A DNA stretch of 64,000 bases. Source: Variovorax sp. PBL-E5 (GTDB taxonomy: Bacteria > Pseudomonadota > Gammaproteobacteria > Burkholderiales > Burkholderiaceae_C). Positions within the stretch are counted from its first letter, which is position 1. Every line of letters starts with the position of its first letter. The translations under genes and the position numbers were made by a program. Where the stretch lies: the NCBI RefSeq assembly GCF_901827185.1, contig NZ_LR594671.1, forward strand, positions 1,984,001 through 2,048,000, read 5' to 3'. Of this stretch, positions 40,187-50,302 are shown piece by piece. Under the pieces are notes generated by a model. That model had not been told where the DNA came from and did not search any database. It saw nothing but the letters and a program-made list of their open reading frames with translations.

Positions 40187-41383
40187 TCAGAGAACCTTGG
40201 CGATGCTCTGGCAAACGTAGTCGATGTTCTTGCTGTTGAGCGCGGCGACGCACATGCGGCCGGTGTCGGTGCCGTAGACGCCGAACTCCTCGCGCAGGCG
40301 CACCATCTGCGCCTTGCTGAGGCCCGAATAGCTGAACATGCCGATCTGCGTGGTGATGAAGCTCATGTCCTCCTTCACGCCGGCTGCCTTGAGGCCGTCG
40401 ACCAGCTTCTGGCGCATGGCCTTGATGCGCACGCGCATCTCGCCGAGCTCTTTTTCCCACAGCGCGCGCAGTTCGGCATTGCCCAGCACCGCCGCGACCA
40501 CCGCGCCACCGTGCGTCGGCGGGTTGCTGTAGTTGGCGCGGATCGCGGTCTTGAGCTGGCTCAGCACGCGCGCGGCCTCTTCCTTGTTCTCGCACAGCAC
40601 CGACAGCGCGCCGACGCGTTCGCCGTAGAGGCTGAAGCTCTTGGAGAACGAGGTCGAGACGAAGAAGGTCAGGCCCGCGTCGACGAACTTGCCGATCGCA
40701 GCGCCGTCTTCCTCGAGGCCATAGCCGAAGCCCTGGTAGGCCATGTCCAGGAAGGCGGTCAGCTTGTTCGCCTTGACGGCGGCGACCACCTGGTCCCATT
40801 GCGCGGCCGTGATGTCGTAGCCGGTCGGGTTGTGGCAGCAGGCATGCAGCACGACGATGGTGCCGGCCGGCGCAGCCTTCAGCGCGCCCAGCATGCCGTC
40901 GAAGTCGATGCCGCGCTTCGCTGCGTCGTAGTAGGGGTAGCTTTCGACCTTGAAGCCGGCCTGCGTGAAGAGCGCGCGATGGTTTTCCCAGCTCGGGTCG
41001 CTGATCAGCACCTTGGCGTCGGGTGCGAGTCGCTTGAGGAAGTCGGCGCCGACCTTGAGGCCACCGGTGCCGCCCAGGCCCTGGATGGTGGCCACGCGGC
41101 CGGACTTGACCGGTTCGCTGTCGATGCCGAACACCAGCCCCTTGACCGCGTTGTCGTAGGCCGCGATGCCGTCGATCGGCAGGTAGCCGCGCGCGGTGGG
41201 CGCTTTCATCATGTCCTGTTCGGCCTTCTGCACGCATGCCAGCAGCGGCAGCTTGCCGTTGTCGTCGTAGTACACGCCGACGCCGAGGTTGACCTTGTTG
41301 GGATTGCTGTCGGCGGCATATTGCTCGTTGAGGCCCAGGATCGGGTCGCGCGGCGCCATCTCGACGGCGGTGAACATTGACAT
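40187..41383 (-). CDS. Aromatic/aspartate aminotransferase (class I, TyrB-like)
   Basis: 398 residues from ATG 41383, which has an AAAGGA site upstream. It is a PLP enzyme of subgroup I-alpha: GVYYDDNGKLPLL near residue 36, Lys248 in STSFSKSFSLYGERVGAL for the Schiff base, HACCHNPTGYD and FLDMAYQGFGYG. It moves amino groups between aspartate or aromatic amino acids and 2-oxoglutarate. Aspartate and tyrosine types cannot be separated by eye. It is divergent from uvrB. Confidence 0.93.
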   Translation of the reverse strand: MSMFTAVEMAPRDPILGLNEQYAADSNPNKVNLGVGVYYDDNGKLPLLACVQKAEQDMMKAPTARGYLPIDGIAAYDNAVKGLVFGIDSEPVKSGRVATIQGLGGTGGLKVGADFLKRLAPDAKVLISDPSWENHRALFTQAGFKVESYPYYDAAKRGIDFDGMLGALKAAPAGTIVVLHACCHNPTGYDITAAQWDQVVAAVKANKLTAFLDMAYQGFGYGLEEDGAAIGKFVDAGLTFFVSTSFSKSFSLYGERVGALSVLCENKEEAARVLSQLKTAIRANYSNPPTHGGAVVAAVLGNAELRALWEKELGEMRVRIKAMRQKLVDGLKAAGVKEDMSFITTQIGMFSYSGLSKAQMVRLREEFGVYGTDTGRMCVAALNSKNIDYVCQSIAKVL

Positions 41384-41490
41384 GGAAAGTCCTTTGGGGT
41401 GATCGATTCGCGGGAACACCGGACCTGCGTTACGCTTTCCGGTTGCCTTGAATTTTACCGGCCGCGCCGCCAGCTCACAGGGTCCACGCC

Positions 41491-43623
41491 ATGCCAGAAA
41501 TCTCTGAAGTCATTCCCAAGCCGCAGCAGGCCGATCCCGTCGGGCCCGCGAAGGAGGGCGAGTTCATCAAATTCCCGGGCTCTCCCTTCGAGCTGTACCA
41601 GCCCTATCCGCCCGCGGGGGACCAGCCCGCGGCGATCGCGGGGCTGGTCGAGGGCGTCCAGGACGGCGAGGTGTTCCAGACCTTGCTGGGCGTGACCGGC
41701 TCGGGCAAGACCTTCACCATGGCCAACGTGATCGCACGGCTGGGCCGGCCGGCCATCGTGTTCGCGCCCAACAAGACGCTGGCGGCGCAGCTCTACAGCG
41801 AATTCCGCGAGTTCTTCCCGAAGAACGCCGTCGAGTATTTCGTCAGCTATTACGACTACTACCAGCCCGAGGCCTACGTGCCGCAGCGCGACCTGTTCAT
41901 CGAGAAGGACAGCTCGATCAACGAGCACATCGAGCAGATGCGCCTGTCGGCTACCAAGAGCGTGCTGGAGCGGCGCGATACCGTGATCGTGGCCACCGTG
42001 AGCGCCATCTACGGCATCGGCACGCCCGAGGACTACACGCAGATGCGTTTCATCATGCGCACGGGCGACAAGGTCGGCCAGCGCGACGTGATCGGCCGGC
42101 TGATCCGCATGCAGTACACGCGCAACGAACAGGATTTTTCGCGCGGGACCTTTCGCGTGCGCGGCGACACCATCGATGTCTTTCCGGCCGAGCACAGCGA
42201 GCTGGCGATCCGCATCGAATTGTTCGACGACGAGATCGAAACGCTGCAGCTCTTCGACCCGCTCACGGGGCGCATCCGTCAGAAGATTCCGCGCTTCACG
42301 GTCTATCCGTCGAGCCATTACGTGACGCCGCGCGACAAGGTGCTGGCCGCGGTCGACACCATCAAGATCGAACTCGGCGAGCGGCTCAAGGAATTCGTCG
42401 GGCAGGGCAAGCTGGTCGAGGCACAGCGGCTGGAGCAGCGCACGCGCTTCGATCTCGAGATGCTGGCCGAGATCGGGCACTGCAAGGGCATCGAGAACTA
42501 TACGCGCCACCTGTCGGGCGCAGCGCCCGGCGATCCGCCGGCGACGCTGACCGACTACCTGCCGAAGGACGCGCTCATGTTCCTCGACGAGAGCCACCAG
42601 ATGATCGGCCAGCTCAACGGCATGTACAGCGGCGACCGGGCGCGCAAGACCACGCTGGTCGAATACGGCTTCCGGCTGCCTTCGGCGCTCGACAACCGGC
42701 CGCTGAAGTTCGATGAATTCGAGACGCGCATGCGCCAGGCGATCTTCGTGTCGGCCACGCCGGCGCAGTACGAGAAAGACCATGCGGGCAACGTCGTCGA
42801 ACAATTGGTCCGGCCCACCGGGCTGATCGATCCCGAGGTCGAGGTGCGGCCGGCCACGCACCAGGTGGACGACGTGCTGCAGGAGATCCGCATGCGGGTC
42901 GACAAGCACGAGCGCGTGCTGATCACCACCCTCACCAAGCGCATGGCCGAGCAGCTGACCGACTACCTGGGCGACAATGGCGTCAAGGTGCGCTACCTGC
43001 ACAGCGACATCGACACGGTGGAGCGGGTCGAGATCCTGCGCGATCTGCGGCTCGGCACCTTCGACGTGCTGGTGGGCATCAATCTGCTGCGCGAGGGCCT
43101 CGACATTCCCGAGGTGTCGCTGGTCGCGATCCTCGATGCCGACAAGGAAGGCTTCCTGCGTGCCGAGCGCTCGCTGATCCAGACCATCGGCCGCGCGGCG
43201 CGCAATCTGAACGGCAAGGCCATCCTGTACGCCGATCGCATGACGGATTCGATGAAGAAGGCGATCGACGAAACCGAGCGCCGGCGCGCCAAGCAGATCG
43301 CCCACAACGAAGCCAACGGCATCACGCCGCGCAGCATCGTCAAGCAGGTGCGGGACCTGATCGACGGCGTCTACAGCGAGAAGACCAACAAGGAAAACGC
43401 CAAGCTGGAGCTGGAGCGCGCCAGGGTCGAGGACATGAGCGAGAAGGACATTTCCCGCGAGATCAAGCGCCTCGAGAAGCTGATGCTGGAGCACGCCCGC
43501 AACCTCGAATTCGAAAAGGCGGCGCGCGTGCGGGACCAGCTGGCGCTGCTGCGCGAGCAGGCCTTCGGGGCTTCCGTGCACGACAACATCGCCATCCCGC
43601 CGCCGGGCGACGCGACCGCCTGA
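41491..43623 (+). CDS. uvrB: Excinuclease ABC subunit UvrB
   Basis: 710 residues, slightly longer than the usual 670 because of a 25-residue N-terminal tail and C-terminal residues. Walker A GVTGSGKT is at 67-74, and the damage-probing beta hairpin is at [15 protein letters not shown]. Further helicase motifs are [30 protein letters not shown] and [11 protein letters not shown], with a C-terminal UVR domain that binds UvrC. It acts in nucleotide excision repair with UvrA and UvrC. I could not find a convincing LexA box in the 107 bases upstream. Confidence 0.97.
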   Translation: MPEISEVIPKPQQADPVGPAKEGEFIKFPGSPFELYQPYPPAGDQPAAIAGLVEGVQDGEVFQTLLGVTGSGKTFTMANVIARLGRPAIVFAPNKTLAAQLYSEFREFFPKNAVEYFVSYYDYYQPEAYVPQRDLFIEKDSSINEHIEQMRLSATKSVLERRDTVIVATVSAIYGIGTPEDYTQMRFIMRTGDKVGQRDVIGRLIRMQYTRNEQDFSRGTFRVRGDTIDVFPAEHSELAIRIELFDDEIETLQLFDPLTGRIRQKIPRFTVYPSSHYVTPRDKVLAAVDTIKIELGERLKEFVGQGKLVEAQRLEQRTRFDLEMLAEIGHCKGIENYTRHLSGAAPGDPPATLTDYLPKDALMFLDESHQMIGQLNGMYSGDRARKTTLVEYGFRLPSALDNRPLKFDEFETRMRQAIFVSATPAQYEKDHAGNVVEQLVRPTGLIDPEVEVRPATHQVDDVLQEIRMRVDKHERVLITTLTKRMAEQLTDYLGDNGVKVRYLHSDIDTVERVEILRDLRLGTFDVLVGINLLREGLDIPEVSLVAILDADKEGFLRAERSLIQTIGRAARNLNGKAILYADRMTDSMKKAIDETERRRAKQIAHNEANGITPRSIVKQVRDLIDGVYSEKTNKENAKLELERARVEDMSEKDISREIKRLEKLMLEHARNLEFEKAARVRDQLALLREQAFGASVHDNIAIPPPGDATA

Positions 43624-43676
43624 CACCCCTTCAGGCTGCAATCGGGTTTACCCGAGCAGGACGCGTGGCCTTCTGC

Positions 43677-43698
43677 TATACTTGAGTGAAATACTCAA
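43677..43698 (+). promoter_or_regulatory. isc operon promoter -10 with overlapping IscR-type inverted repeat
   Basis: A -10 box TATACT (43677-43682) overlaps the inverted repeat TTGAGT-GAAAT-ACTCAA (43682-43698). This resembles type 1 IscR sites, where cluster-loaded IscR represses its own operon. No good -35 is visible at the right distance, as is common for IscR-controlled promoters. The leader to the iscR start is about 150 bases. Confidence 0.6.
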
Positions 43699-43839
43699 CA
43701 ACAAAAGAACTTCGCGATGAAGGACCGGCTCCTACCGATTGGGTCACCAGCGGTATCGGGTCGGGAAGGGCGGAGACGGCGTCACCAGAGCTACCCGCCG
43801 CGGTGTCATTTCAACGGTAAGCACTCAAAGGAGCTTGCG

Positions 43840-44376
43840 ATGCGTCTCACTACCAAAGGCCGTTTTGCGGTCACAGCCATGATCGATCTGGCACTGCGCC
43901 AGAACACCGGTCCCGTCACGCTGGCCGCGATCAGCCAGCGGCAGCAGATTTCCCTGTCCTACCTGGAGCAACTGTTCGGCAAGCTGCGCCGGCACGAGCT
44001 GGTCGAGTCGACTCGCGGCCCCGGCGGCGGCTATTCGCTGGGGCGCAAGGCGGCGGACATCACGGTCGCCGACATCATCGTCTCGGTCGACGAGCCGATC
44101 GATGCCACCCAATGCGGCGGCAAGGAAAACTGTCTCGGCGAAGCCGGCCGCTGCATGACGCACGAGCTCTGGGCCTCGCTGAACCAGCGCATGGTCGAGT
44201 TCCTCGACTCCGTCACGCTGCAGAAGCTGGTCGACGACCAGCTCGCCAAGGGCGTGCAGATCGAGAACAAGCCGGCCGTCAAGCGCGCGATCTCGGCGCA
44301 GCCGGTGGTCAAGCCGATCCGGGTCAATGCGCCCAATTCTGTGTTCGCACTCGGCAACGCTTTCGCCAAGTCGTGA
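43840..44376 (+). CDS. iscR: Fe-S cluster regulator IscR (Rrf2 family)
   Basis: 178 residues from ATG 43840, preceded by an AAAGGAG site. It starts [18 protein letters not shown] with the Rrf2 winged helix and recognition helix ([17 protein letters not shown]). The cluster ligands are in [20 protein letters not shown] (three Cys and one His). It senses Fe-S cluster supply and represses the operon through the site at 43682. The C-terminal tail is about 40 residues longer than the core and poorly conserved. Confidence 0.96.
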   Translation: MRLTTKGRFAVTAMIDLALRQNTGPVTLAAISQRQQISLSYLEQLFGKLRRHELVESTRGPGGGYSLGRKAADITVADIIVSVDEPIDATQCGGKENCLGEAGRCMTHELWASLNQRMVEFLDSVTLQKLVDDQLAKGVQIENKPAVKRAISAQPVVKPIRVNAPNSVFALGNAFAKS

Positions 44377-44458
44377 TCCGGCGGCGCCTTCGGGCGCCGG
44401 CCGATCCGTCTCGATGCCGTCACGACAAAAGATAAACCCACGCCAGCCCGAGCCAGCC

Positions 44459-45679
44459 ATGGACGTCACTCCTCATTTTCCGATTTACCTTGATTACGGC
44501 GCGACCACGCCTGTCGATCCGCGTGTCGTCGACGCGATGATTCCCTGGCTGCGCGAGCATTTCGGCAATCCGGCATCGCGCAGCCACGCCTGGGGTTGGG
44601 AAGCCGAGGAGGCGGTCGAAAAGGCACGCGCCGAGGTGGCCGACCTGATCGGTGCCGATCCGCGCGAGATCGTCTGGACTTCCGGCGCGACCGAGTCGGA
44701 CAACCTCGCGCTCAAGGGCGCCGCGCAGTTCTACAAGGGCAAGGGCAAGCACCTGATCACCGTCAAGACCGAGCACAAGGCCGTGCTCGACACGATGCGC
44801 GATCTCGAACGCCAGGGCTTCGAAGTCACGTATCTCGACGTCGAGGAAGACGGGCTGCTCGACCTCGAGAAGTTCAAGGCGGCGATCCGTCCCGACACCA
44901 TCCTCGCAAGCGTCATGCTCGTGAACAACGAGATCGGCGTGATCCAGGACATCGTCGCGCTGGGCAATGCCTGCCGCGCGAAGGGCGTGATCTTCCATGT
45001 CGACGCAGCGCAGGCCACTGGCAAGGTGGATATCGACCTCAAGACCCTGCCTGTCGACCTGATGAGCCTGGCCTCGCACAAGACTTACGGCCCCAAGGGC
45101 ATCGGCGCGCTGTACGTGCGCCGCAAGCCGCGCGTGCGGCTCGAAGCCCAGATGCACGGCGGCGGGCACGAGCGCGGCATGCGTTCGGGCACGCTTCCCA
45201 CGCACCAGATCGTCGGCATGGGCGAGGCCTTCCGCCTTGCCAAGCTCGAGATGAAGGAAGACATCGCCAAGGCCCGCGCGCTGCAGCAGCGGCTGCTCGA
45301 CGGTCTGAAGGACGTCGAACAGGTCTTCATCAACGGCAACCTCGAGCACCGCGTGCCGCACAACCTGAACATCAGCTTCAACTACGTCGAGGGCGAGTCG
45401 CTGATCATGGGCATCAAGGGCCTGGCGGTGTCGAGCGGCTCGGCCTGCACCTCGGCCAGCCTCGAGCCCAGCTACGTGCTGCGCGCGCTGGGCCGCAGCG
45501 ACGAACTCGCGCACAGCAGCCTGCGCATGACCATCGGCCGTTTCACGACCGAAGAAGAAATCGACTATGCCGTCTCGACCATCAAGCACAACGTCGCCAA
45601 GCTGCGCGAGCTGAGCCCGCTGTGGGAGATGTTCAAGGACGGCATCGACATCAGCACGATCCAATGGTCGGCGCACTGA
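44459..45679 (+). CDS. iscS: Cysteine desulfurase IscS
   Basis: 406 residues. A PLP enzyme that takes sulfur from cysteine for Fe-S clusters and tRNA thiolation. Visible are [14 protein letters not shown], the PLP Lys in [14 protein letters not shown] and the mobile-loop catalytic Cys in [19 protein letters not shown]. The C-terminus binds IscU. It lies 82 bases after iscR and 22 bases before iscU. Confidence 0.97.
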   Translation: MDVTPHFPIYLDYGATTPVDPRVVDAMIPWLREHFGNPASRSHAWGWEAEEAVEKARAEVADLIGADPREIVWTSGATESDNLALKGAAQFYKGKGKHLITVKTEHKAVLDTMRDLERQGFEVTYLDVEEDGLLDLEKFKAAIRPDTILASVMLVNNEIGVIQDIVALGNACRAKGVIFHVDAAQATGKVDIDLKTLPVDLMSLASHKTYGPKGIGALYVRRKPRVRLEAQMHGGGHERGMRSGTLPTHQIVGMGEAFRLAKLEMKEDIAKARALQQRLLDGLKDVEQVFINGNLEHRVPHNLNISFNYVEGESLIMGIKGLAVSSGSACTSASLEPSYVLRALGRSDELAHSSLRMTIGRFTTEEEIDYAVSTIKHNVAKLRELSPLWEMFKDGIDISTIQWSAH

Positions 45680-45701
45680 CAACGATCCAAGAGGTAACCC
45701 C

Positions 45702-46118
45702 ATGGCATATTCATCCAAGGTCATCGACCACTACGAAAATCCCCGCAACGTCGGCTCCTTCGAAAAGGGCGACGACTCGGTCGGCACCGGCATGGTCGGT
45801 GCGCCCGCCTGCGGCGACGTCATGAAGCTGCAGATCAAGGTCAATCCGGAAACCGGCGTGATCGAGGATGCGCGCTTCAAGACCTACGGCTGCGGCTCGG
45901 CCATCGCGTCTTCTTCGCTCGTGACCGAATGGGTCAAGGGCAAGACGCTCGACGAAGCGGCGGCGCTGAAGAACGCCCAGATCGCCGAGGAACTGGCCTT
46001 GCCGCCGGTCAAGATCCATTGCTCGATCCTCGCCGAGGACGCGATCAAGGCAGCGGTCAACGACTACAAGGCCAAGCACGGCGCGGCCGTGGCAACGACG
46101 ACGGAAGCTGTTCACTGA
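45702..46118 (+). CDS. iscU: Fe-S cluster scaffold IscU
   Basis: 138 residues. Cluster ligands are Cys37 ([10 protein letters not shown]), Cys64 ([11 protein letters not shown]) and Cys107 ([12 protein letters not shown]). The HscA recognition motif LPPVK is at 100-104, which links it to the hscA gene downstream. Clusters form here with sulfur from IscS and are passed on by HscBA. The next gene starts 1 base after its stop. Confidence 0.97.
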   Translation: MAYSSKVIDHYENPRNVGSFEKGDDSVGTGMVGAPACGDVMKLQIKVNPETGVIEDARFKTYGCGSAIASSSLVTEWVKGKTLDEAAALKNAQIAEELALPPVKIHCSILAEDAIKAAVNDYKAKHGAAVATTTEAVH

Positions 46119-46119
46119 C

Positions 46120-46443
46120 ATGGCAGTCACCTTGACAGAAGCCGCCGCGCGCCACGTGACCCGCTACCTCGGCAAGCGAGGCAAGGGCGTGGGCGTGCGG
46201 CTGGGCGTGAAGACCACCGGTTGCTCGGGGCTGGCCTACAAGCTCGAGTACGTGGACGAGTTCGCGCCCGAGGACGTGGTGTTCGAAGACCATGGCGTCA
46301 AGGTGCTGGTGGATCCGAAGAGCCTGGCCTACATCGACGGCACGCAACTCGACTTCGTGCGCGAAGGGCTCAACGAGGGCTTCAAGTTCATCAACCCGAA
46401 CGAGCGCGACCGGTGCGGTTGCGGCGAGAGCTTCCGGATTTAG
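46120..46443 (+). CDS. iscA: A-type Fe-S carrier IscA
   Basis: 107 residues. The three conserved cysteines of A-type carriers are Cys35 ([10 protein letters not shown]) and Cys99 and Cys101 (RCGCGESF). It carries iron or a cluster to target proteins. After its stop, a dispersed repeat and a terminator-like hairpin separate it from hscB by 160 bases, the longest gap inside the operon. Confidence 0.96.
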   Translation: MAVTLTEAAARHVTRYLGKRGKGVGVRLGVKTTGCSGLAYKLEYVDEFAPEDVVFEDHGVKVLVDPKSLAYIDGTQLDFVREGLNEGFKFINPNERDRCGCGESFRI

Positions 46444-46463
46444 CTCGCCCCGAGGTTGTTGCT

Positions 46464-46555
46464 CGCCCCCAGGCTTCGCGCACTTCGTGTCGCTTCGCCA
46501 ACCCCCTACCGGGGGCGACACCAGCGGCCCGGCTAGGCCGGATCCGCGGTGTCTC
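46464..46555. repeat. Dispersed intergenic palindromic repeat, type A copy 2
   Basis: Blocks CGCCCCCAGGCTT, ACTTCGTGT, CGCCAACCCCCTACCGGGGG, GCGGCCCGGC and CCGCGGTGTCTC occur in the same order as in the copy at 37262-37354, which is inverted. It sits between iscA and hscB inside the isc operon. The central stretch ACCCCC-TACC-GGGGGC can form a hairpin in the transcript. Confidence 0.7.
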
Positions 46556-46568
46556 ACGAATTACGTCG

Positions 46569-46600
46569 CCGCCACTTGATGTTGTTGGCGGTATTTTTTT
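46569..46600 (+). terminator. Terminator-like hairpin with T7 run directly before hscB
   Basis: CCGCCA (46569-46574) pairs with TGGCGG (46586-46591) across an 11-base loop. TA and seven T follow (46594-46600), 3 bases before the hscB ATG. If used, it would reduce read-through from iscA to hscB. The six-base stem is short, so termination may be partial or absent. Confidence 0.4.
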
Positions 46601-46603
46601 GCC

Positions 46604-47122
46604 ATGAAACTCGACGACAACGATTTCGAACTGTTTGCAGTGCCTGCCACCTTCGCGCAAGACCGTGTGGCGCTGGACGCGCGCTGGAAGGAACTGCAGC
46701 GGGAGGCGCATCCCGATCGGTTCGCGGCGCAGGGCGCTGCGGCGCAGCGGGTGGCGATGCAGTGGTCGGTTCGCATCAACGAGGCCTACCAGCGGCTCAA
46801 GGATCCGCTGCGGCGCGCGAGCTATCTGTGCGAGTTGAACGGTTCTCCGGTGAATGCCGAGAAGAACACGGCGATGCCGCCGGATTTCCTGATGCAGCAG
46901 ATGGAATGGCGCGAGGCGCTTGCCGAGGTGAAGGACGCCTCGGCGCTCGACACGCTGCGAACCGAAGTCCAAGCCGGCCGCGCACGCGCGCTGTCCTCGC
47001 TCGACTGGCTGATCGACGAGAAGGGCGACTATCCGGCTGCGTCGCGCCAGGTGAGAGCCCTCATGTTCATAGAGCGCTTTGCCGAGGACGTCGAGGCCAA
47101 GTCCGACCAGTGGGGACAATAG
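46604..47122 (+). CDS. hscB: Co-chaperone HscB (J-protein for Fe-S assembly)
   Basis: 172 residues. The J domain has the HPD motif at 36-38 (QREAHPDRF), and the C-terminal helical domain that holds IscU starts near residue 95. It stimulates HscA and delivers IscU. The ATG at 46604 gives the normal N-terminus ([13 protein letters not shown]), but the bases before it are a T run with no ribosome site. The hscA gene starts 4 bases after its stop. Confidence 0.95.
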   Translation: MKLDDNDFELFAVPATFAQDRVALDARWKELQREAHPDRFAAQGAAAQRVAMQWSVRINEAYQRLKDPLRRASYLCELNGSPVNAEKNTAMPPDFLMQQMEWREALAEVKDASALDTLRTEVQAGRARALSSLDWLIDEKGDYPAASRQVRALMFIERFAEDVEAKSDQWGQ

Positions 47123-47126
47123 CGCC

Positions 47127-48983
47127 ATGCCATTGCTCCAGATCTCAGAACCGGGCCAGGCCCCCGACCCGCACCAGCGGCGCATCGCGGTCGGCATCGA
47201 CCTCGGCACCACGCATTCGCTCGTTGCGGCGGTGCGCAGCGGCGTGGCCGAATGCCTGCCTGATACCGAGGGCCGCGTCGTGCTGCCCTCGGCCGTGCGC
47301 TATCTCGACAAGGACCGCCGCCAGATCGGCTTCGATGCGCTGGCGGCGCGCAGCGTCGATCCTGCGAACGTCATCACCTCGGTCAAGCGGCTGATGGGCC
47401 GCGGCCTGCAGGACATCGCCCATCGCGATGCGATGGCCTATGGCCTCGCGGGCGACGCTGGCATGGTCCACGTGCAGACCGTGGCGGGCGAGAAATCGCC
47501 GGTCGAAGTGAGCGGCGAGATCCTTGCGACCCTGCGCCATCGCGCCGAGGACACCTTCGACGACGAGCTCTACGGCGCCGTCATCACGGTGCCTGCCTAT
47601 TTCGACGAAGGCCAGCGACAGGCGACCAAGGATGCGGCGCAGCTCGCCGGCCTCAACGTGCTGCGCCTCATCAGCGAGCCGACTGCTGCCGCGATCGCCT
47701 ATGGGCTCGACAACGCGAGCGAAGGCGTCTACGCGGTCTACGACCTGGGCGGCGGCACCTTCGACATCTCGATCCTGCGGCTCACGCAGGGCGTGTTCGA
47801 GGTGATCGCCACGGGCGGCGATTCGGCCCTCGGCGGCGACGACTATGACCATGCGCTCGCCGATCTCGTGGCTTCGCAGGCCGGCATCCAGGCGCAGAAC
47901 GACACCGACAAGGCCGTGCTGCTGACTGCAGCACGTGCCGCCAAGGAAGCACTGTCGGCGCACGAGTCGACCATGTTCACGGCGAAACTCGCAGGCGGCG
48001 ACGTGAAAGTCGATCTCCAGCGCGCGCAATTCGAGACGGCAACCGCCGCGCTGACGGCGCGCACCATCGCGGCGGTGCGCAAGGCCTTGCGCGACGCCAG
48101 GCTGCAGCGCGAAGAGTTGCAAGGCATCGTGCTGGTCGGCGGCGCCACACGCATGCCGCAGATCCGTCGCGCCGTCGCCGACTTCTTCGGCCGCGAGCCG
48201 CTCACCAACCTGAACCCCGACGAAGTCGTTGCGCTCGGCGCAGCGATCCAGGCCAACCAGCTCGCCGGCAACGGCGGCACGGGCGACCTGCTGCTGCTCG
48301 ACGTGATCCCGCTGTCGCTCGGCCTCGAGACCATGGGCGGCCTGGTCGAGCGCATCGTGCCGCGCAACCAGACCATTCCGACCGCGATGGCGCAGGACTT
48401 CACGACCTACAAGGACGGCCAGACCGCGCTGGCGCTGCACGTGGTGCAGGGCGAGCGCGACCTCGTGGCCGATTGCCGCAGCCTCGCGCGCTTCGAGTTG
48501 CGCGGCATTCCGCCGATGGCGGCGGGCGCCGCACGCATTCGCGTCACCTTCACCGTCGACGCCGACGGCCTGTTGAGCGTGAGCGCGAAGGAGCAGGGCA
48601 GCGGCGTGGAAGCGAATGTCACCGTCAAGCCGTCTTACGGTCTATCCGACGACCAGATCGCGACCATGCTGCAGGAGAGCTTCTCGACCGCGCAGCAGGA
48701 CATGCAGGCGCGCGCACTGGTCGAGGCGCGCGTGGATGCCGATCGCATGCTGCTGGCCACGCAGAGCGCGCTGGATGCCGATGGCGAGCTGCTGTCCGCC
48801 GCGGAGCGCGGCGCGATCGAAGCCTTGATGGACGCACTGCGCACGGCCCGCTCGGCCGACGATGCGGCAGTCGTCGAAGCCGCGACCCAGGCCCTGGCCG
48901 ACGGAACCGAAGCCTTCGCCGCCGAGCGGATGAACGCGGGCATCGCGCATGCGCTCTCGGGCCGGCGGATCGAATCTCTCTAG
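47127..48983 (+). CDS. hscA: Hsp70-type chaperone HscA
   Basis: 618 residues. The ATPase domain starts at [15 protein letters not shown] (about 21-35) and includes [17 protein letters not shown] and [14 protein letters not shown] peptide-binding domain follows that recognises LPPVK of IscU. It drives cluster transfer from IscU with HscB. The start ATG 47127 places about 18 residues before the ATPase core, as usual. Confidence 0.96.
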   Translation: MPLLQISEPGQAPDPHQRRIAVGIDLGTTHSLVAAVRSGVAECLPDTEGRVVLPSAVRYLDKDRRQIGFDALAARSVDPANVITSVKRLMGRGLQDIAHRDAMAYGLAGDAGMVHVQTVAGEKSPVEVSGEILATLRHRAEDTFDDELYGAVITVPAYFDEGQRQATKDAAQLAGLNVLRLISEPTAAAIAYGLDNASEGVYAVYDLGGGTFDISILRLTQGVFEVIATGGDSALGGDDYDHALADLVASQAGIQAQNDTDKAVLLTAARAAKEALSAHESTMFTAKLAGGDVKVDLQRAQFETATAALTARTIAAVRKALRDARLQREELQGIVLVGGATRMPQIRRAVADFFGREPLTNLNPDEVVALGAAIQANQLAGNGGTGDLLLLDVIPLSLGLETMGGLVERIVPRNQTIPTAMAQDFTTYKDGQTALALHVVQGERDLVADCRSLARFELRGIPPMAAGAARIRVTFTVDADGLLSVSAKEQGSGVEANVTVKPSYGLSDDQIATMLQESFSTAQQDMQARALVEARVDADRMLLATQSALDADGELLSAAERGAIEALMDALRTARSADDAAVVEAATQALADGTEAFAAERMNAGIAHALSGRRIESL

Positions 48984-48991
48984 AAGTCTTC

Positions 48992-49330
48992 ATGCCCACG
49001 ATCAAGATCCTTCCTCATTCCGAATACTGTCCGCAGGGCGCCGAGATCAGCGCGCCCGCGGGCACCTCGATCTGCGAGGCGCTGCTCGAGAACCACATCA
49101 ACATCGAGCATGCGTGCGAGATGAGCTGCGCCTGCACCACCTGCCACGTGGTCGTGCGCCAGGGACTCGAATCGCTTAACGAGGCGCAAGAGGGCGAGGA
49201 AGATCTGCTCGACCGCGCCTGGGGGCTCGAGCCTCAGTCGCGGCTGAGCTGCCAGGCGATACTGGCGCAGACCGACGTGACCGTCGAAATTCCGAAGTAC
49301 TCGATCAACCACGCGAAGGAGAACCACTGA
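48992..49330 (+). CDS. fdx: [2Fe-2S] ferredoxin, isc type
   Basis: 112 residues, adrenodoxin-like. Ligands are Cys42, Cys48 and Cys51 (HACEMSCACTTCHVVV) and Cys87 (LSCQAIL), at the same numbers as the E. coli protein as I recall it. It supplies electrons for cluster assembly. It starts 8 bases after hscA. Its stop shares one base with the dnaQ start (TGATG). No iscX gene follows. Confidence 0.96.
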   Translation: MPTIKILPHSEYCPQGAEISAPAGTSICEALLENHINIEHACEMSCACTTCHVVVRQGLESLNEAQEGEEDLLDRAWGLEPQSRLSCQAILAQTDVTVEIPKYSINHAKENH

Positions 49331-50049
49331 TGTCGCGCCAGATCGTTCTCGACACCGAAACCACCGGCCTGTCCGCCGAGAACGGCGACCGCATCATCGA
49401 ACTCGGATGCGTGGAGTTGTTCAACCGCAAGCTCACCGGCAACGACCTCCACATCTACTTCAACCCCGAGCGCGAGAGCCACGAGGATGCGCTCAAGGTC
49501 CATGGCCTGACCACCGACTTCCTGCGCGACAAGCCCAAGTTCGCGACGCTCGCCAACGACATCGTCGAGTACCTGCGCGATGCCGAGCTGATCATCCACA
49601 ACGCGGCCTTCGACGTCGGCTTCCTCAACAAGGAACTCGAGCTCGCCGGCCTGCCGCTCCTGCGCAGCTTCGTCGGCGAAGTCACCGACACGCTCGCGAT
49701 GGCGAAGATGGTGTATCCGGGCAAGCGCAATTCGCTCGATGCGCTGTGCGACCGCTTCGGTGTCGACCGGTCGAACCGCACCTTCCACGGCGCCAAGCTC
49801 GACGCGCAGCTGCTGGCCGACGTCTACATCAACCTGACGCGCGGCCAGGACGCGCTGCTGATCGACGTGGCCTCCAACGAGCCGGTCCTGGGTGCCGTCG
49901 TCGCCGTCGACCTGAGCCGCTTCGAGCTGCCCGTGCTGGTCGCGACCGAGCACGAGCTGGCCGCCCACGAGGAGCTGCTGAAACAGCTCGACAAGGCGAG
50001 CAACGGCCGCACCCTCTTTCGCAAGAACAGCGAAGGCGCTGTGGCATAA
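49330..50049 (+). CDS. dnaQ: DNA polymerase III epsilon subunit (3'-5' proofreading exonuclease)
   Basis: 239 residues. DEDDh exonuclease with Asp8 and Glu10 in VLDTETTGL, HNAAFDVGFLNKEL and the HGAKLDAQLLADVY motif. It corrects errors at the replication fork. Its start overlaps the fdx stop (TGATG), so it is translationally coupled to the Fe-S operon, an unexpected link. A -10 for the tRNA gene overlaps its stop codon. Confidence 0.96.
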   Translation: MSRQIVLDTETTGLSAENGDRIIELGCVELFNRKLTGNDLHIYFNPERESHEDALKVHGLTTDFLRDKPKFATLANDIVEYLRDAELIIHNAAFDVGFLNKELELAGLPLLRSFVGEVTDTLAMAKMVYPGKRNSLDALCDRFGVDRSNRTFHGAKLDAQLLADVYINLTRGQDALLIDVASNEPVLGAVVAVDLSRFELPVLVATEHELAAHEELLKQLDKASNGRTLFRKNSEGAVA

Positions 50050-50050
50050 T
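50042..50050 (+). promoter_or_regulatory. Extended -10 promoter element for tRNA-Val
   Basis: TGG-CATAAT matches an extended -10 (TGn plus CATAAT) and includes the dnaQ stop codon TAA. Start of transcription would be near 50057, leaving a 55-base leader before the tRNA. No clear -35 is visible. Confidence 0.42.
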
Positions 50051-50111
50051 CCAAGGCTTCGCGCCGCTGCAGGGCGAGCGAAACCAGCGGCGCCATCTGC
50101 GATGGCGCCAC

Positions 50112-50186
50112 GGGCGGTTAGCTCAGGGGTAGAGCACAGCATTCACACTGCTGGGGTCGGAGGTTCGAAACCTCCACCGCCCACCA
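50112..50186 (+). tRNA. tRNA-Val (anticodon CAC)
   Basis: 75 bases with the CCA end encoded. Acceptor stem GGGCGGT pairs with ACCGCCC. The D arm is GCTC-AGGGGTA-GAGC. The anticodon stem CAGCA/TGCTG encloses loop TTCACAC, giving anticodon CAC, which reads GUG. The T arm is GGAGG-TTCGAAA-CCTCC. Confidence 0.97.
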
Positions 50187-50302
50187 CATTCCATCCTTTC
50201 GGTTCTAAGATGTGTCGGCTCCCGCCGACGCAAACTGCGGTCGTGCGCTTGCGGCCATGCTCGACAGTGCGCGTCATACAGGCGGGATCAAGGAGCATCG
50301 CC

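Noticed and set aside
41384..41490. LexA/SOS box upstream of uvrB
   Set aside because: No CTG-N10-CAG-like site with good flanks could be seen in this gap, so SOS control is not claimed.
43717..43839. In-frame extension of iscR by 41 codons
   Set aside because: The extension has no Rrf2 similarity, and a strong AAAGGAG site lies before the internal ATG 43840, which gives the standard IscR N-terminus.
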